From the NCBI GenBank assembly GCA_963402885.1, contig OY727093.1, positions 21,203,409 through 21,267,408 on the forward strand: a stretch of DNA of 64,000 bases, in the 5' to 3' direction. This DNA comes from Antedon bifida. Its lineage: Eukaryota > Echinodermata > Crinoidea > Comatulida > Antedonidae. This document shows positions 48,680 to 61,164 of the stretch, piece after piece. A program made the translations under genes and the position numbers. The number at the start of each line of letters is the position of its first letter. Position 1 is the stretch's first letter. The notes under the pieces were generated by a model, which worked only from the letters and a program-made list of their open reading frames with translations, was not told where the DNA came from and searched no databases.

Positions 48680-51600
48680 CAGCCACGAACAAGGCAACAG
48701 CAACAGGTGGTAGGAAAGTCGCAATGCTATTGTGCATGATGGGAAAAGAATACATTAAGGCTTCATTTTTTAAGCTGGGCAGAGCAAAGATAATTTGAAT
48801 ACTGTATTGGCTAAGTTTGATGGATACTTTGAACCAAAAAAGCTAATTAAGAAATATGTCACAAATTTCCAAAATAGGATGCAGGAAGAATCAGAGTCAC
48901 TAGCTGACTATATAACTGAAATAGAGAATTAGCCAAACATTGTGAGTTTGGAGAGTTAGAAGATAGACAAATTGCAATACAAATATCAAATGTAGTACGT
49001 GATGAAAAATTACGAGAACAATTATGGGATGATGATCTTTCGCTAGATGATATCGTAAAGAAAAGCATGGCATTTGAACAAGCTAAGGAAAATAAGAAAC
49101 TGTGCAGGACAAAACACAATATTAGTAATGGTATAGGTACCACAATCGAAGCTCGTGTTGATTCACATACATTTGGACACCACAGGCCTACAACAAGTAG
49201 CAGAGGAAGAGCGTACCAACAAAGTAACGATCAACAACGACATAGATCACGAGGACGAGGTAGACACACAGTTCAACGCACCTTTTAAACGTGACGTACC
49301 ACAAGGTCCACATCAAAATTATTCGCATGCTAATTATGGAAGACAACCATTTACTTGTCAAAAATGTGGTAATCAGCACAGCAAACGAAACTGCCCAGCG
49401 TATGGACAAGTATATAGACACTGTAATAAGGTTGGACACTATGCTAGATGTTGTAGAATAAGAAAAAATGTTTTGTGTAATGAATTACAAGATAATGTAC
49501 ACAATGATGTAAATGAAAGTTATAATGATGTTGAGGATATCAACTTTACAGATTTGGATTTATTTGCACATTTTAATGATAAGTGTAACAATAATGAATG
49601 GATGATTGAATTCAAAACCGATCAAAATGATACAATAATGTTTAAGATTGATACAGCAGCGGAATGTTCCGTAATTACAAAAACAACATATAACAATATG
49701 AAGAGTATGCCTAAATTAGAGAAAACAAATATTGTCATACATGGATATGGTGGAGCATCTATTAAGCCAATAGGCAAGGTTAGCATTCCTGTAAAAAGAA
49801 ATCATAAAATGTATACGATTGTTTGTGAAGTAATAGAAAGCCAAGTACCTAATGTGTTATCTGGTAAAGATAGTGTTAGATTAAACCTCATAAGAAAAGT
49901 TAATGAAATTAACCTAAATGAAAATAAGAGTCAAAGTTCAAACAAAATCTATGAGAAATATAAGGATGTTACAGTTGGCATAGGTAATGTACCAGGAGTA
50001 TATTCAAAGTAGATCCGACATGTAAACCAGTGGCTCATTCTCCGCGCCATTTGCCAGCGGCATTAAGAGAGCCAACCAAAATTAAATTAGAAAATTTCAT
50101 ACTTATGTATATGGGAAAAGTGATATTACTGTTGAGACAGATCACATGCCGTTAGTGAGAATATTTGAGAAACCATTGCATCAGATTCCATTAAGATTAC
50201 AGAAGATGGTGTTAAGATTACAACAATACTCATTTAAACTGATTGGAAAGTCAGGAAAGGACATACCTGTAGCGGATGCACTTAGTAGAGCATTTGTATC
50301 AGATACTTATTCAGGATTAGTAGATGATCAACAAGGATTTTTAGTATGTGCGAACGAAATCAAAAGCGTTTCATCATTTAGTAACGCAAAAATCAACGAA
50401 ATTAAGGAAGCAACAGCAAATGATTCAGCATTAAGAAAAGTAATAGAAACAATACAAAAAGGATGGCCACAAACTAAATGGAGAACAGAAGCAGAAGTAA
50501 GACCATACTTTGAATTTCAAGAGGAATTATCAGTTGTAGAAGGTATAGTGTTTAAAGGAGATAGAGTAGTAGTACCAAAGAGTAAGCAAAAAGAAATGCT
50601 AGAAATTATACATCAGAGTCATTTAGGAATAGTGAAATGCAAACAATTAGCAAGGGATATACTTTTCTGGATAGGAATGAATAAACAAATTGAAGATAAA
50701 GTTTCACGATGTGACATTTGTCAGGAAAATAGAAACTATCAACCAAAAGAGCCAATGCAACCAAGTGAAGTACCACAACAACCATGGACAGTAGTAGCAA
50801 CAGACTTGTTTGAATATTCAGGAACATCATTTATCATTATAGTAGAGTACTACTCGGAGTTGAAATTGAACGATTAGAGCCAGATTCTACAAGCCAAACA
50901 GCAATAAGAAAATTGAGCAAAATATTTTCAGTGCATGGAATTCCTGAAAAAGTAATATCGGACAATGGTCCTCAGTTCAATTCTCATGAATTTGTTAAGT
51001 TTTCTAAGAAATGGAATTTTCAACATTGTACATCAAGCCCTTTGTATCCACAAAGTAATGGAATGGCTGAGCGAGCTGTACAAACAGTGAAGCGAATCAT
51101 GAAGAAATGCATTGACAATAATGAGAACATATATCTGGCATTACTAAACTTAAGAAATACACCAAGAGACAAAGACATTAGATCACCAGCACAAAGATTA
51201 TTTAGACGAACAAGAACAAGACTACCAACAGCAAAAGCACTACTCGAACTAGAAATAAAAAAAACATCAACAGTTCGAGCACGACTAAACATTCACAGAG
51301 AAACAGCGATCAGCAGATTTAAGTGGATCATGAGGATCAGCAGATTTAAGACCACTTACAGAAGGAGATACAGTACGAATAAGAACACAGGAAAAAACAT
51401 GGAAAAAAGCAGAAGTTTTACCGCAGAACAAACAACCACATCAACCACGGTCTTATACCGTTAAAACACAATCAGGAAGAATATACAGACGCAATAGACG
51501 AGATTTACTCAAAACAAGAGAAGATAACAATCAACCACAATTACATAATTCTAATTCACAAAAATACAAATCATCATACCGAAATAATGATAGCAGCTTA

Positions 51601-51690
51601 AAAACACCAATCATTCAACCTCATGAATATATGACTAAAAGAGGCCGACAAATACACAAACCATCACATTATAAAGATTATTATGAGTAG
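48680..51690 (+). pseudogene. Ty3/gypsy LTR-retrotransposon gag-pol remnant, reverse transcriptase deleted
   Basis: Gag starts near 48690 (KVAMLLCMMGKEYIKA, LAKFDGYFEPKK) with a one-base frameshift near 48930. Gag ends in zinc knuckles (CQKCGNQHSKRNC, then YRHCNKVGHYARC with the first Cys lost). The aspartic protease follows (FKIDTAAECSVI, VLSGKDSVRLNL). The frame stops at 50012. Only the start of the reverse transcriptase remains (HLPAALREPTKIKLE) before a deletion joining near 50095 to RNase H (SDITVETDHMPLV, KDIPVADALSRA). Integrase has its zinc-binding part (HQSHLGIVKCKQLA, CDICQ), Asp in VATDLF, a frameshift near 50850, Asp in SDNGPQF and Glu in NGMAERAVQ. Its C-terminal tail continues in another frame to a stop at 51690, after a small 15-bp duplication near 51310-51345. 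No LTRs are recognised. It is not functional. Confidence 0.9.
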
Positions 51691-51990
51691 AGTTTGAATA
51701 CAGTAGAAATCATATAGTGTATTGTAGAGTTAATTGATTTATGATTAAAACAAGGATAGTTGATTTTTTGTAAATATGTTGGAGAAGAAAAGTTATACTG
51801 TATTATAGTGATTGAAATTGATTGGATTAATTAACATAATCAATGAAAATGTAGAGTTTATAGTTGTTTGGTGGTGCTGCACTGTGGCGACCCGCTTGGT
51901 AAAATTCGTGTCGTTAAATTCTTAATTTATATGTGCTGTTGTATTCTACTTTTTTTGTAGAATGTGTGTTCTTTTACATTCTATGTATAG
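51691..51990. other. Non-coding spacer after the gypsy remnant
   Basis: AT-rich. A purine stretch GGAGAAGAAAAG near 51780 and TGGCGACCCGCTTGG near 51893 could be a polypurine tract and a primer-binding-like site, but no matching LTR pair is visible. Confidence 0.4.
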
Positions 51991-54717
51991 TTGTTACATG
52001 AAATGTTGTACTTGTGGACGTTAATAGTTTTATTTGTCACTGTTATCAAACATTTTCCTGCTAGGCCTACGTACGTGTCTATGATGGTGCGCTCAATGCG
52101 AATCACCTACACGGCAGACGCACTTAAACGGTACCGTAAACCTGACTACTCTAAGCCACTTGACCTTGTGGGCTTGGATCTAAATGCTTGCCTAACAAAA
52201 CGTAAACGTAAAAGGGGGAGAAAAGGTGGTATCCGTCAACGTTTAAGGAGAAGAGGAATTAAACACCCTCTACACCCACTGCAGAACAAAATGAAAGAAC
52301 TGCGAGCTAATATACGATTTCTCCATGAATATAGAGAAGCTTCATTACTATGTTTTACGGAGACATGGCTCAAAGATGAAATCGCTGACTCAGCCATTGA
52401 GCTTGAAAATTTCACACTCCTGAGAAGTGATAGAACCATAAATTCAGGTAAAACTACAGGTGGTGGAGTCTGTCTTTATATTAACCAACAATTTTGTAAC
52501 AACTGGAAGGTTTGGTCAAAAGCCTGTACACCCGACTATGAAGTACTTACTGTTGGTATCAGACCTTTCTACTTACCGCGCGAATTTCCGCAAATTTTTA
52601 TTTTTATAGTATATATTCACCCAGGTGCAAATTATACTATCGCGTGTGAACATATTGCTGAGCAGGTCAATACTATTGAATCGCATTCCCCAGACGTTGT
52701 AAAAATCATGCTCACTGACTACAAAGAAAACCGAAAAAATACGTAGGTAACTGTGACAAGAAGTTTGTGGACTCCTTAAACAAATTTTTCTGCAGATTTG
52801 ATGATGGTCAATATGAAACAGACATGTTGGCTACCAGTGAGAAACTTAACAATCTTAAAGATAATGAATATAATAATAATAATAATAACAATATTGGTAA
52901 TGATGATAATAATAATGTTGTTGAAGACGAGGTTTTAAGAGAATTTGCACGTGCCTAAATTCAATAAGGCAACTGGACCAGATGGGATTTCAAACTTTAA
53001 AAGTGTGCAATATCCAACTATGTCCAATTTTTAGTCGCGTGGACGCGACTCTATAGTTCACTATGTCGGTCGGTCGGTCTGTCGGTCGGTCCGGTATCAC
53101 TATGCTTTTTATCGCTTTTCTGTACTTTTTGAACTGTTTTGATGTACAGAAAAGTTTTAAAGTACATTACTTTTTGAAAGTTCATTTTTTCTGAGAGCAC
53201 GCGACTTATGGCTGTTGGCCTTGTTCCTTATATTTTTTATTATTATTTTTAGAAATGGTACTGTTCCACGCATATGGAAAACTTCTATTATAAATCCATT
53301 GCCTAAAGTTAATAAACCTAGTATACCTAAAGATTTTAGACCAATTGCAATTACTTCAAATAAAATGAAATGCTTAGAAAGGTTGATTGTATCTAGACAA
53401 AATATTGGTAATGCAGATAAGAATCAATTTGCATATAAGAAATAAATAAAAGAATAAGAAATAGAGGGATTGACGATGCTGTAAATTCTTATCTCCATGA
53501 TACATATCATCACCTTGATTCAAAAAAAATTATGTACGGTCTATATTTTTCGATTTCTCTAGTGCTTTTAATACTATTTTACGACATGTTTTAATTGATA
53601 GATTATTAAGTGTTAATGTCTCACCTCAGCTCACCAAAATTATATATAGTTTTTGATTAATAGACCGCAGATGGTTAAGTGCAATGGTATCCTATCCAAC
53701 AAAGAATCTATCAGTGTTGGAGCTCCTCAAGGATGTGTTATTTCCCCAATTTTGTTTTCTTTTTATTCAAGTAGTTTTAATATTTTAAGTAAAGATTGCA
53801 ATATTGTAAAATACGCTGACGATACTGTAATTAGTGGTTTTCTTTGCAATAGTAAGCATAATGTAAATGAATTTGTTAATGAAGTTGGAAGATTTGTTAA
53901 TTGGTGTTAGGATATGAACTTAATACTTAATATTACTAAAACCAAAGAGATGATAATAGATTTTCGTAAAACCGCAGTTGAACATAATGTAATAACTATT
54001 AAGGAAACCGAGGTTGAAAGAGTAACCCAATACAAATACTTAGGTACTATAATTGACAACAAATTAAAATGGGAGTCAAACTCTCTCATGATTTCCAAGA
54101 AGGCATCTCAAAGGCTTTACTTTCTCAGAAAACTCAAGCAAATTAGAGTTTTTTCACTATTTTAATTCTATTTTATCAAAGTATTATTCAAAGTATTTTA
54201 TCTTTTAGCATTGGATGTTTTTATGGTAACTTTACTGAAAATGATAAGAAAAATATTGAGAGACCACGTAAAATTGCACAACGTATTATTAAAGCTGATC
54301 TAACGCCTTGTTCATTTATCTATGAAAAGAGTATTTAAAAAAAAATAAACAATATTATGAAAGACCCCACTCATCCGTTACATTACTGTTATAACTTAAA
54401 TAGATCAGGTATTAGGCTACGACCTCCAAGAGCAAATCTTTGTAGAACTAGAAAATCCTTCGTTGTAAATAGCATTCATATTTTTAATTCTAATGTAAGA
54501 CGATAATGCAATTTTTAAATAGTTTTACATTTTTAACAGTTTTTTTTTTATTTTTAACTCTGATTTTAGATTTTAATCTGTTATTATACTGCACGTTTTA
54601 AATTGTTGCAACAATTTTTATGTTTGTTTTTTATTGTTGTTTTAATCTACCAAGCAAAGTGAATTTCCATTTTTATGGACAAATAAAATTTCTTGAATCT
54701 CTTGAATCTTGAATCTT
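51991..54717 (+). pseudogene. LINE B (CR1/Rex1-like), internally deleted and interrupted
   Basis: The endonuclease (EEP) part at about 52300-52690 shows CFTETWLKDEI, LLRSDRTINSGKTTGGGVCLYIN and RPFYLPREF. The GDFN-to-HD part of the endonuclease is missing. Reverse-transcriptase pieces follow across several frames: FNKATGPDGIS (about 52955-52990); then an inserted dispersed repeat (53031-53225); NGTVPRIWKTSIINPLPKV; FDFSSAFNTIL (motif A, about 53545-53580); APQGCVISPILFSFY (motif B); KYADDTVI (motif C); TKTKEMIIDFRK; QYKYLGTIIDNKLKW; and the C-terminal DPTHPLHYCYNL ... SFVVNSIHIFNSNVRR ending near 54506. The 3' UTR ends in TTGAATC repeats at about 54692-54716, as in CR1-group elements. Not functional. 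Confidence 0.88.
53031..53225 (+). repeat. Dispersed GTCGCGTG...GTCGGTCGG repeat, copy 2, inside LINE B
   Basis: TTAGTCGCGTGGACGCGACTC, then ATAGTTCACTATGTC and five GGTC/CGGT units, ending in GCACGCGACTTATGGC...GGCCTTGTT. The complement of 43388-43493 shares both ends. It splits the LINE B reverse-transcriptase reading near the KATGPDGIS block. Confidence 0.8.
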
Positions 54718-57700
54718 TCCATAAGAGTTTATTAGTGAAACAGAAGGAAGGTTTTGCTATTTTGAAAAAAAGGAAGATGTTATGTATTGTATTTGAGTTA
54801 TGCTGCCCTCTATGGCAACTGTTAATAACGGTTACACAAAATGGCCCCTGTGTGAGTTGCATGTCTGTCTCACGTGTTGAGGTAAAACAGAACATAACAC
54901 CATAGAGCTTTAGGTTGTGTTCAATGCAACTTGAAATGTCACATGAAATGCGGAAAACTTTTTGCAATTGAATGTAGGTCACAGCTACAGGTAAATAACT
55001 TAAACACATTTATTTGCCCACGGTGTCTACTCTCTGCTTTACCTATGTTCGATTTAACTGCCAATGATGAACACGATCCTGAAACTATTCAAGTACATGA
55101 CTGTAGCCTTAATTGCCAACATTTAGAAGAAACAAATCACTGAACTGTATTAGCTTTAATGCTAGGAGTATAAGACACAAAAGTCTTGACTTGGCTGCTT
55201 ATTTAACAATAAATCCATGTGATATTATCTGCGTAACAGAGACATGGCTGGACAATAGCCTTCCATCTTCAATTCTCAACCTAAATGATTATAATATCTA
55301 TAGAAAAGATCGTAACTTGCGTGGTGGAGGAGTGTTCATGGCTATCAGACAGATTTTTCATCAAAACTTTACCATGTTGATGATAATCTTGAACTTATTT
55401 GGATTTCTTTAAAAGTAGGACATCTAAATGTATTGATTGGTACATTATATAGGCCTCCAAATGCTAAGAAAGATTTTTGGAATCACTTCCATACTTCTAT
55501 TTCTGATTTGCAACAGGAGTTCTATAAATTTGATTGCATTCTGTTACCTGGAGATTTTAATGTCAACTGGTGCGATACATCTCACCCCGACTTCACTGCA
55601 CTATCTGACATCACTGAACCTATGGACTTTACCCAACTGATTGATACAATTACACGACCTTCAAATGATCATCAATCTGGAAATAGTATTGACTTATTAT
55701 TTACATGCTCGCCAGAAAAGATATCAGATAATATCGGATAATCCAGTCGATAGTGATCACTATGCAATTCTTTTTCAAATTTCTACAAGGAAATCTGTTC
55801 AACCAAAGTCGACGACACAAAGCTTCTTGCAACGCTCTAAAGCTGATTTTTGTCATTTAAATAATTTGATTCATCTGGCTCCCTGGTGTGCATTCTTAGA
55901 CAGTACAGATGTTAACAAGTCTCTAGAAGGATTCATGGACTTGCTCGATGCTTCTGTTAGAGACAGCATTCCTCGTATATCAAGAAAAGCACGCAACCAT
56001 ACAGACCCTTGGATTACACAAGATATAAAAAAACTGATACAAAAGAAAAGAATACTTTTCAAGAAAGCTAAGTTAACTAAATGCATTTCAGACTGGGAAA
56101 TATATAAGAAATTGAGAAATCGTGTAAAATGTCTTGTACGAAAGAGTTATGGAACTTATGTGGACAATTTGTTTTGCTCAGACAATAATCGTAAACGTTT
56201 TTGGGCATTTGTTAAATCTAAAAAATCGACCTGTGTTACCTCGCAAACATTTAATGTTAATAATCAGATCTTAGAAATTCCACATGATATTGCCAATGCT
56301 TTTAATTCTTACTTTTGCTCTGTTTTTAATTCTCCTAATATCCAATCTCTACCCTTTCCTCCATTGGATAACATTGACTTTACTCGTAAAGATGTTGCTG
56401 ATGCCCTCTCTACATTCTCATCTTTTGCTTCACCTGGTCCTGATAACTTTTCACCTTGGCTTCTTCAGGCTATTTCTTTGCCTATTTCTTATCCTCTGTA
56501 TACTATTTTCTCACAATCTCTTAACTCTGGAACTCTTCCCCTCCAGTGGAAACATGCAGAAGTTGTTCCAATTTTTAAATCTGGTGATGCATCCACTTTG
56601 TCAAACTATCGCCCAGTTGCCCTTACTTCAATCATCTGCAAGTGTCTTGAGAAAATTGTAAAAAAGACCATCTCCTCACATTTATCAGAGATTTTACTAT
56701 TGTACCCAGGCCAGCATGGTTTTGTTAAAGGTAAATCTTGTGCTACTCTTCTAACTAATATTTCTCATAGCTGGTCCTCAATTCTTGACAAGCCACAACT
56801 TCCCATCATCGATGCTGTATTTTTGGACATGTCAAGGGCCTTTGATAAACTTCCTCATGACCTCCTACTTAAGAAACTCGCTCAACAATATAACATTTGC
56901 GGACCCTTATGGCATTGGATTTCATCCTTTTTAACCCACAGAACCCAAAGTGTTCGTTTTGCCGGTAACGTTTCCTTGAAAGGTTTGGTCACATCTGGAG
57001 TCCCACAAGGCAGCGTTTTAGGTCCTCTTTTATTCAACTTATTTGTCAATGACATCAACTCTACTCTGAACTCTACTTCTGTACTCTTTACTGATGATCT
57101 TCTCATTTATAGACCCATTTATTCAGATACCGACTCTACAATTCTTCAATCTGATCTTCATTTCATTCACCAGTGGGCATCTGCAAATTCTATGTCATTT
57201 AACCCAAAGAAGACAAAAGTGATGCATGTTACTCGGAAGAAAATTGACATTCCTCACACTTATTTCTATAATGGTCAACCTCTTCTCACTGTCTCCTCAC
57301 ACAAATATCTTGGTCTTACTCTCGACAACAAATTATCCTGGAATGAACATATAAATAATGTTGTTTCTAAGGCAAACAGAATGTCTGGGCTTATTTTTAG
57401 TGTTGCTAATAATGCTTCAAAACCTGCTTTACTGTCTCTTTTTTTATAAATCTTTAATTTTATCCATTCTTGACTATGGACTTCCTGCTTGGTTGCCTCA
57501 AACCAAGTCCCAGTCAATCCGCTTAGAGCGCATCCAACGAAATTTTACAAGAAGAGTTCTAAAATGTAAAAGAGGAGAGATACCATACCTTACCAGGTTA
57601 AATTCTTTTAACCTCATGTCTCTTGAAAACTGTCGCAACGTCCTTTTTCACTTTATTTTTAAATGTCTTTATGGGTTTACTGACTGCTCTTAGTCTGTCA

Positions 57701-58160
57701 TCCAGAATCTCACTATCAATCCTAAACATACTGAAGACCTCACTTTTAATCATCTCTTTTCTCGAACTCTGGCCCTTCGTAATTCTCCTATAAACTGCTT
57801 CCCTAAACTTTGGTCTCAGTTACCTTCCTCATTACGCCAATTAGCTGTTACTGAATCTTTTCCTCATCTTTTATCATCTATTGACTCTTTCCTTCATGAT
57901 AATTATCTTTAATTATTTTTGTTGTTGTATATTTTATTCAATTTTTTTGTATGTCATATTTGTTCTTCTTTTTTTTTGTATTCTCACAGCTTTTTACTTT
58001 ATTTGTTCATAAAATTATATATTTATTTTAGTTAAAATCATAGGACTGCTGACTCTTGTAGTTACAGTAATCGTATTACTTTAGCAGTCCCTGACCAATT
58101 CATCTTGTACATTGTATATTATGTTTTGTTGGTCAAATAAATAAATAAAATTAAATAAAA
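54718..58160 (+). pseudogene. LINE C (CR1/L2-like), near full length with frameshifts
   Basis: Starts at or near the 3' tail of LINE B. A Cys-rich, PHD-like remnant (FICPRCLLSALPMFD) is followed by the endonuclease: FNARSIRHKSLDLAAYL, ICVTETWLDNSLP, YRKDRNLRGGGVFMAIR, IGTLYRPPNAKKDFW, LLPGDFNVNW, PVDSDHYAI. The reverse transcriptase is open over 55641-57449: SPGPDNFSPWLL, NYRPVALTSIICKCLEK, QHGFVKGKSC, motif A VFLDMSRAFDKLPHD, motif B SGVPQGSVLGPLLFNLFVND, motif C LFTDDLLIY (usual FADD), KYLGLTLDNKLSW. At least three frameshifts or stops occur (near 55405, 55735, 57445). The C-terminal part runs in another frame to a stop near 57912. The 3' end is GGTCAAATAAATAAATAAAATTAAATAAA (about 58130-58160), an AATA-type tail. 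Both catalytic Asp pairs survive, but the reading frame does not. Confidence 0.9.
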
Positions 58161-58924
58161 GAATGTAAAATTAAACTGTACAATTTGTATTGCAAGTGAA
58201 AAGATGCAGTAGAGTCGCATATAAAAAACACTTGATCCTCAAATAAATGAATACACAGTGTTTACAGTAGCTGCTTAACTGCTTATGAATTGATTAAATG
58301 AGGAGAATGCACCCTTATTTATATTATCTTATGGATATTTGGAGGTGCCAATTATGACCTCATCGCATAACTTAGAGATAAGAATAGTTAGCTTTTAGAT
58401 GAAACTTAAATGACATCATCATCTTTAAGAAGAAATTATAGATGACATCATACCAACTTTAAGACACAATCCCTTATTTGGTATAGCACACAACAAGTGT
58501 CCATGACAGGTAAATTTATGGGCCCTTTGGGAGTACCTAGTACAAAAGTCTGCATAGTGTAGTAGGTGCTGACTTGTACAAGTAATAATATGTTAACAAT
58601 TATATGAAAATGATTATATAAATAATAAAGTTAAAAGTAAAGTATAAAAGTAAATATGCATTAGTTGTTTTAGTAAAAGATACCTGCCCCAGGGTGAGAG
58701 TTAATTGCTTCATGGAGACCATGGTTGCAGTGATTGAAATCAGATGTTAAATCCTTCACAGAAGAATTCATTATCTCTTAAACCTACCACCTTAGCTCCT
58801 CTTCCCAACCAAGATCCACATACCATACATCCCTGAGATGGTTCAAACTTTAAATCAGATTATTTGATACATTACCTCTAAATGCCAGTATTTCCTTATA
58901 CATGAACATTCAAACAAATAAAAA
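58161..58924. other. Non-coding spacer
   Basis: No gene or recognised repeat. Short words such as ATGACATCATC recur around 58410-58450, but not as a regular array. Confidence 0.5.
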
Positions 58925-59068
58925 TATGCGAGTTAAAAAAATAATCTGCGAGTAAAAAAAAAATCTGCGAGTTAAAAAAATCTGCGAGTTAAAAAAAAAT
59001 CTGCGAGTTAAAAAAAAATCTGCGAGTTTAAAAAAAATCTGCGAGTTAAAAAAAAATCTGCGATTTAA
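58925..59068 (+). repeat. Minisatellite GCGAGTTAAAAAAAATCT
   Basis: Eight or so copies of a 16-19-bp unit, (TCT)GCGAGTTAAAAAAAAA, length-variable in the A-run. It shares the word GCGAGTT with the 21-bp family, but the remainder differs. Confidence 0.92.
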
Positions 59069-60235
59069 AGATATATTGTCCCCCTAAAAAAATATTTTTT
59101 TGTTGAATATGTTATTTTAATGTCACATAATAGTTATTCACTCTCACAAAAAAATGGGGTCTGAAAAAAATTTATTTACCTGAGAAAAATGTAATTTAAA
59201 GCAAAAAATGGTCAAATTGTCTGGAAGACAATGAGTTTTTGGGTAATTTAACTGTTTATTTTGTCTTTTTATAGGTGAAATAATTTTTTCACCCGTTTTT
59301 TTTCTTATGGAAGTGAACAACTTCATTAAAACTGCAAAATGGCCTATTCAAAGTCCGATTTTAAAAATCTTTATTTTCATGATTTTGGGGGACAATACAT
59401 CTTTAAAAAAAAATCTGTATGGATGACGTGGGTTGAAATTAACATGAAGGGGTCACTTTAATCGGGTCTGACATGACATTTCCGACCTGATATTTTGTCA
59501 TTTTAATTTTTGTTCTTATTTACTCACATACCACTATGTTATTAGTTCATGGATAAGGGGGCTGACATGACCTTTCCAACCTGATATTTTGTAATTTTTT
59601 TGTCCTCACACACTTTGTACAAATTTTGGTCCATGGATGAAATGGAGTGAAATAAACCATTTTAGGGGGGTTTTCGACTAGGTCTGGAGACCAGACCCGA
59701 CCCCCGGGGTCAGGCTGGCAAACTTTTTTTTTAAATGTTTTTGGTAGTATTAACATTAAGGGGTCAAACCTTCTGGGTCGTATGGGGTGAAATCATATGT
59801 TACGGGCTCTTGGCCTATACTCATCTGGTGGAGTATTTGCCTGAGAAACAGTGGCTCTTCATCGAGTGAGTCTAATATAGGCCTACCTCCAGTGCTTAGC
59901 CTAGAACTGTAGACTTAACTAAAATATAAACAAGTTGAGCATTCAGACACAAATAATGCTAAAGTGAATAATAAAACAATATTGTAAGCAGTGTTAAGAA
60001 AATAATTAAATGTCTTGCCATTGTCATATATGCCACAAAAGGTTAATTTTGGTGATCATCCTACACACCTGGGTGGGTTGTATCATGGTGCACTGGTCGC
60101 ACATATGCGAGCAAAAATGCAGATCAAATTTAATGATTAATTGTGTCATTATATCACATGCTCGAGAAATTTGCAAAAACAAATTAGTTCTAACATCCAC
60201 AATACAACCCACTTTATTTTGTTTAGGTAGGACTG
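59069..60235. other. Non-coding stretch with a two-copy direct repeat
   Basis: A unit of about 110 bp occurs twice (about 59464-59565 and 59568-59655): CTGACATGAC.TTTCC.ACCTGATATTTTGT ... CATGGAT. The hairpin GTCTGG-AGA-CCAGAC lies near 59691. No gene is seen. Confidence 0.55.
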
Positions 60236-60540
60236 GTGTCATTTCCGACCAGCAACTCGCATTTTCCGACCAGCAACTCGCATTTTCCGACCCGCAACTC
60301 GCATTTTTCGACCCGCAACTCGCATTTTCTGACCCGCAACTCATATTTTCCGACTCGCAACTCGCATTTTCGACCCGTAACTCGCATTTTCCGACCCCGC
60401 AACTCGTATTTTCCGACTCGCAACTCGCTTTTTTCGACCAGCAACTCGCATATTCCGACTCGCAACTCGCATTTTTCGACTCGCAACTCGCATTTTCCGA
60501 CTCGCAACTCGCACTTTCCGACTCGCAACTTGCATTGAAG
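60236..60540 (-). repeat. 21-bp minisatellite, about 14 copies, reverse orientation
   Basis: Unit CGCATTTTCCGACTCGCAACT (complement of the 47545 unit), with CAGCAACTC variants on the left and TCGCAACTC on the right. One unit lacks a C (near 60368) and the next has one extra (near 60395). Since 21 is a multiple of three, it is open in almost every frame and yields repeated heptapeptides (SDSQLAF, NSHFPTR, CELRVGK). Confidence 0.95.
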
Positions 60541-60755
60541 TAACACTCGTTTCGCGTAGGGTAAGTGGATAAGCATGTAGAAGCTTTATTTTTGCATTTT
60601 TGGATGTTTATATTGGATTCAGATAGTGATCCTCCACACACTGCAGTAATCAATGCGAGAGGGAGAAAAATGGTGTTGGACATAATTATATGTATATTGA
60701 TACATGTACGTGCACGAGCTAAGATGGAAATTGCTCGGCAGAGTTGTTTATGAGT

Positions 60756-60899
60756 TTGAATGATCTTGGTGTAGTTGATTTTAAGATTGATATTTTTATG
60801 TTGACGAAGTTTATTATGGGTTCCAATGAGCATTGATGTTGTCTTCTTAGTGTTGACGATGAGATTATTTTTTAACATTAATTCTAAATCACCCGTTGA
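60756..60899 (-). pseudogene. LINE reverse-transcriptase fragment
   Basis: The minus strand encodes STGDLELMLKNNLIVNTKK followed by TTSMLIGTHNKLRQHKNINL, matching the stretch after the catalytic motif C in CR1-like LINEs (usual form 'NxLxLNxxKTxxMxxG'). Both neighbours are unrelated. Very short, so clade unassigned. Confidence 0.65.
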
Positions 60900-61164
60900 T
60901 ATACTGAAATTTAATTATTTTGAAACGATATGATAAGGAAATCTGTGAGAACTTTTTCTTTTTTATACCCAGCATGGTACGAATTTGCTAGGTCGGTAAA
61001 ATCCGTACAATCTAAACTTTAAAGAATAATAATAAAATATAATAAATAAAAAAAAAAGTTTTATGATGATATTATTTCAAAGTCACGTGTTTAAGTCATT
61101 ATACAATAATTATAAGATTCATCCAAGTCATTGTTAGCAATAGCAGTAGCTCCAGGTAACCTCT

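Noticed and set aside
51880-51915. LTR end plus primer-binding site
   Set aside because: TGGCGACCCGCTTGG resembles a primer-binding site, but no matching second LTR or clear tRNA complement could be shown.
53031-53208. Small MITE with TTA target duplication and GTCGCGTG/CACGCGAC ends
   Set aside because: The second copy (43388-43493) shares sequence beyond the supposed right end (to GGCCTTGTT), so the element is longer and the TTA match is not a target duplication.
60236-60540. CRISPR-like array
   Set aside because: Units are directly adjacent with no unique spacers, and the context is eukaryotic. It is a minisatellite.
60010-60543. 177-codon plus-strand and 284-codon minus-strand frames over the 21-bp repeats
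   Set aside because: The repeat length is a multiple of three, so all frames stay open. Only the N-terminal part of the minus-strand frame (60756-60899) has real similarity, to a LINE.
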